Below, one piece after another: positions 38,407 to 39,026 of a stretch of DNA of 39,026 nt. This DNA is from a virus. The stretch covers positions 1 through 39,026 of the IMG/VR virus record IMGVR_UViG_3300025870_001054. One strand, written 5' to 3'. The position numbers and the translations under genes are program-made. How positions within the stretch are numbered: the stretch's first letter is position 1; each line of letters begins with the position of its first letter. Below the pieces are notes generated by a model. It was not told where the DNA came from. It made no database searches and worked only from the letters and a program-made list of their open reading frames with translations.

Positions 38407-39026
38407 AGCGTTTTATATTTGACGTAGATGGTACCTTAACACCTAGTAGACAACCTATGGATCCACACTTTAAAGAGTGGTTCATCCATTTTATGGATCG
38501 AGAAAAAGTTTGGCTTGTAACCGGCTCAGACTATCCAAAAACAGTTGAACAACTTGGTAGATATATTTGTGAGAATGTTGTTACTTGTTATAGCTGCAGT
38601 GGTAACCAAACTCGTTTCAGAGGTAAGGTAGCAAACGCAAGTTCATTTGATCCAGATCCAACACTTACAACCTTATTGGAAGGTTGGTTGCAATCCAGTA
38701 GTTTTCCACTTAGAACTGGTAACCATATTGAAAAGCGACCAGGTACATGGAATTTTAGTGTTGTAGGTAGAAATGCTAATATGGATCAAAGGCGCGAATA
38801 CGTTGAATACGATGAAGCAAATCGTGAACGTGAAACAATTGCATATCAAATTAATTCTGAGTTCAAAAATATTACAGCAACAGTAGGCGGCGATACTGGT
38901 ATTGACATATATACTACAGGTAGAGACAAAAGCCAAATTTTAGAAGACTTTGATAATGGTTCTGACCATATCATTTTCTTTGGTGATAAAACAGAACCTG
39001 GTGGAAATGATTATCCACTCGCTAAT
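38403..39026 (+). CDS. Eukaryotic-type phosphomannomutase (HAD family), 3' truncated by window
   Basis: 208 codons are visible and the frame is open at the edge. HAD nucleophile motif FDVDGTLTPSR (5-15), a central GTWNFSVVGRNAN stretch, GGDTGIDIYTTGRDKSQILE and FFGDKTEPGGNDYPLA near the edge are signatures of the eukaryotic-type PMM family, which interconverts mannose-6-phosphate and mannose-1-phosphate. With the UDP/GDP-sugar dehydrogenase-like and cytidylyltransferase-like genes it points to nucleotide-sugar supply. Starts at an ATGA overlap. Confidence 0.9.
   Translation, partial: MKRFIFDVDGTLTPSRQPMDPHFKEWFIHFMDREKVWLVTGSDYPKTVEQLGRYICENVVTCYSCSGNQTRFRGKVANASSFDPDPTLTTLLEGWLQSSSFPLRTGNHIEKRPGTWNFSVVGRNANMDQRREYVEYDEANRERETIAYQINSEFKNITATVGGDTGIDIYTTGRDKSQILEDFDNGSDHIIFFGDKTEPGGNDYPLAN

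Noticed and set aside
1-39026. tRNA genes, CRISPR arrays, insertion sequences or attachment sites
   Set aside because: Looked for cloverleaf-like arms with GTTCGA-type loops, regular repeat-spacer units, transposase motifs and terminal repeats; none was seen by eye. A tRNAscan or repeat search would be decisive.

Overview
This window is part of the genome of a T4-like contractile-tailed phage (myophage) that probably infects a marine alphaproteobacterium. The T4 core is clear: gp33 late co-activator, gp59 helicase loader, gp32 single-strand binding protein, UvsX, gp41 helicase, gp61 primase and a gp67-like prohead core protein, with NrdA/NrdB and ThyX for nucleotide supply. The host inference rests on three things. 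There is a circularly permuted two-piece tmRNA of alphaproteobacterial style (tag ANDNYKPSGYVAIAA), a DUF1127 cassette, and the use of heme synthesis by the ALAS (Shemin) route. The sequence is AT-rich, every credible gene is on the + strand, and most genes overlap by ATGA, TAATG or GTGA.

Layout. 1-166: end of an unknown gene. 195-1450: hairpin/promoter, tmRNA, a porin-like outer-membrane protein, terminator. 1451-3600: heme oxygenase, a 55-aa basic peptide, a bilin reductase of the FDBR/PcyX type, and a phage hypothetical. 3597-8790: small genes, then 33-59-32-ORF-uvsX-41. 8791-11204: late genes for a nuclease-like and a ligase-like protein, plus a small protein. 11380-11956: DUF1127 cassette. 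11975-14598: methyltransferase, glycosyltransferase, sulfotransferase, glycosyltransferase. 14590-20065: a 916-aa modular protein and a run of small probable internal-head proteins. 20062-22457: lysis region (GH19 endolysin, gp67-like, Rz/Rz1 spanins, a C-terminally anchored coiled-coil protein). 22454-29537: primase, ThyX, NrdA, NrdB, HemA (ALAS), DUF454. 29541-32852: structured non-coding DNA, sugar dehydratase, methyltransferase, GT17-sulfotransferase fusion. 32830-39026: paralogous SCxGH proteins, exported SleB-like hydrolase, ClpP-like protease, short UDP-sugar dehydrogenase-like enzyme, TagD-like cytidylyltransferase, several tiny ORFs and the start of a eukaryotic-type phosphomannomutase.

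How the genes work together. Two promoter classes are visible: near-consensus sigma70 promoters (TTGACA, about 17 bp, TATAAT-like) for early/middle units, and the T4 late octamer TATAAATA ahead of late units, consistent with gp33 being encoded here. HemA, heme oxygenase and the bilin reductase together would feed 5-aminolevulinate into host heme synthesis and convert heme through biliverdin to a reduced bilin. The late regions carry a set of proteins whose first 10 residues resemble the capsid-targeting sequence of T4 internal head proteins, suggesting packaged cargo that includes nuclease-like and nucleotidyltransferase-like enzymes. Two sugar/sulfate modification clusters suggest glycan decoration of virion or host surface. 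All functional calls come from reading motifs by eye; no database search was run.
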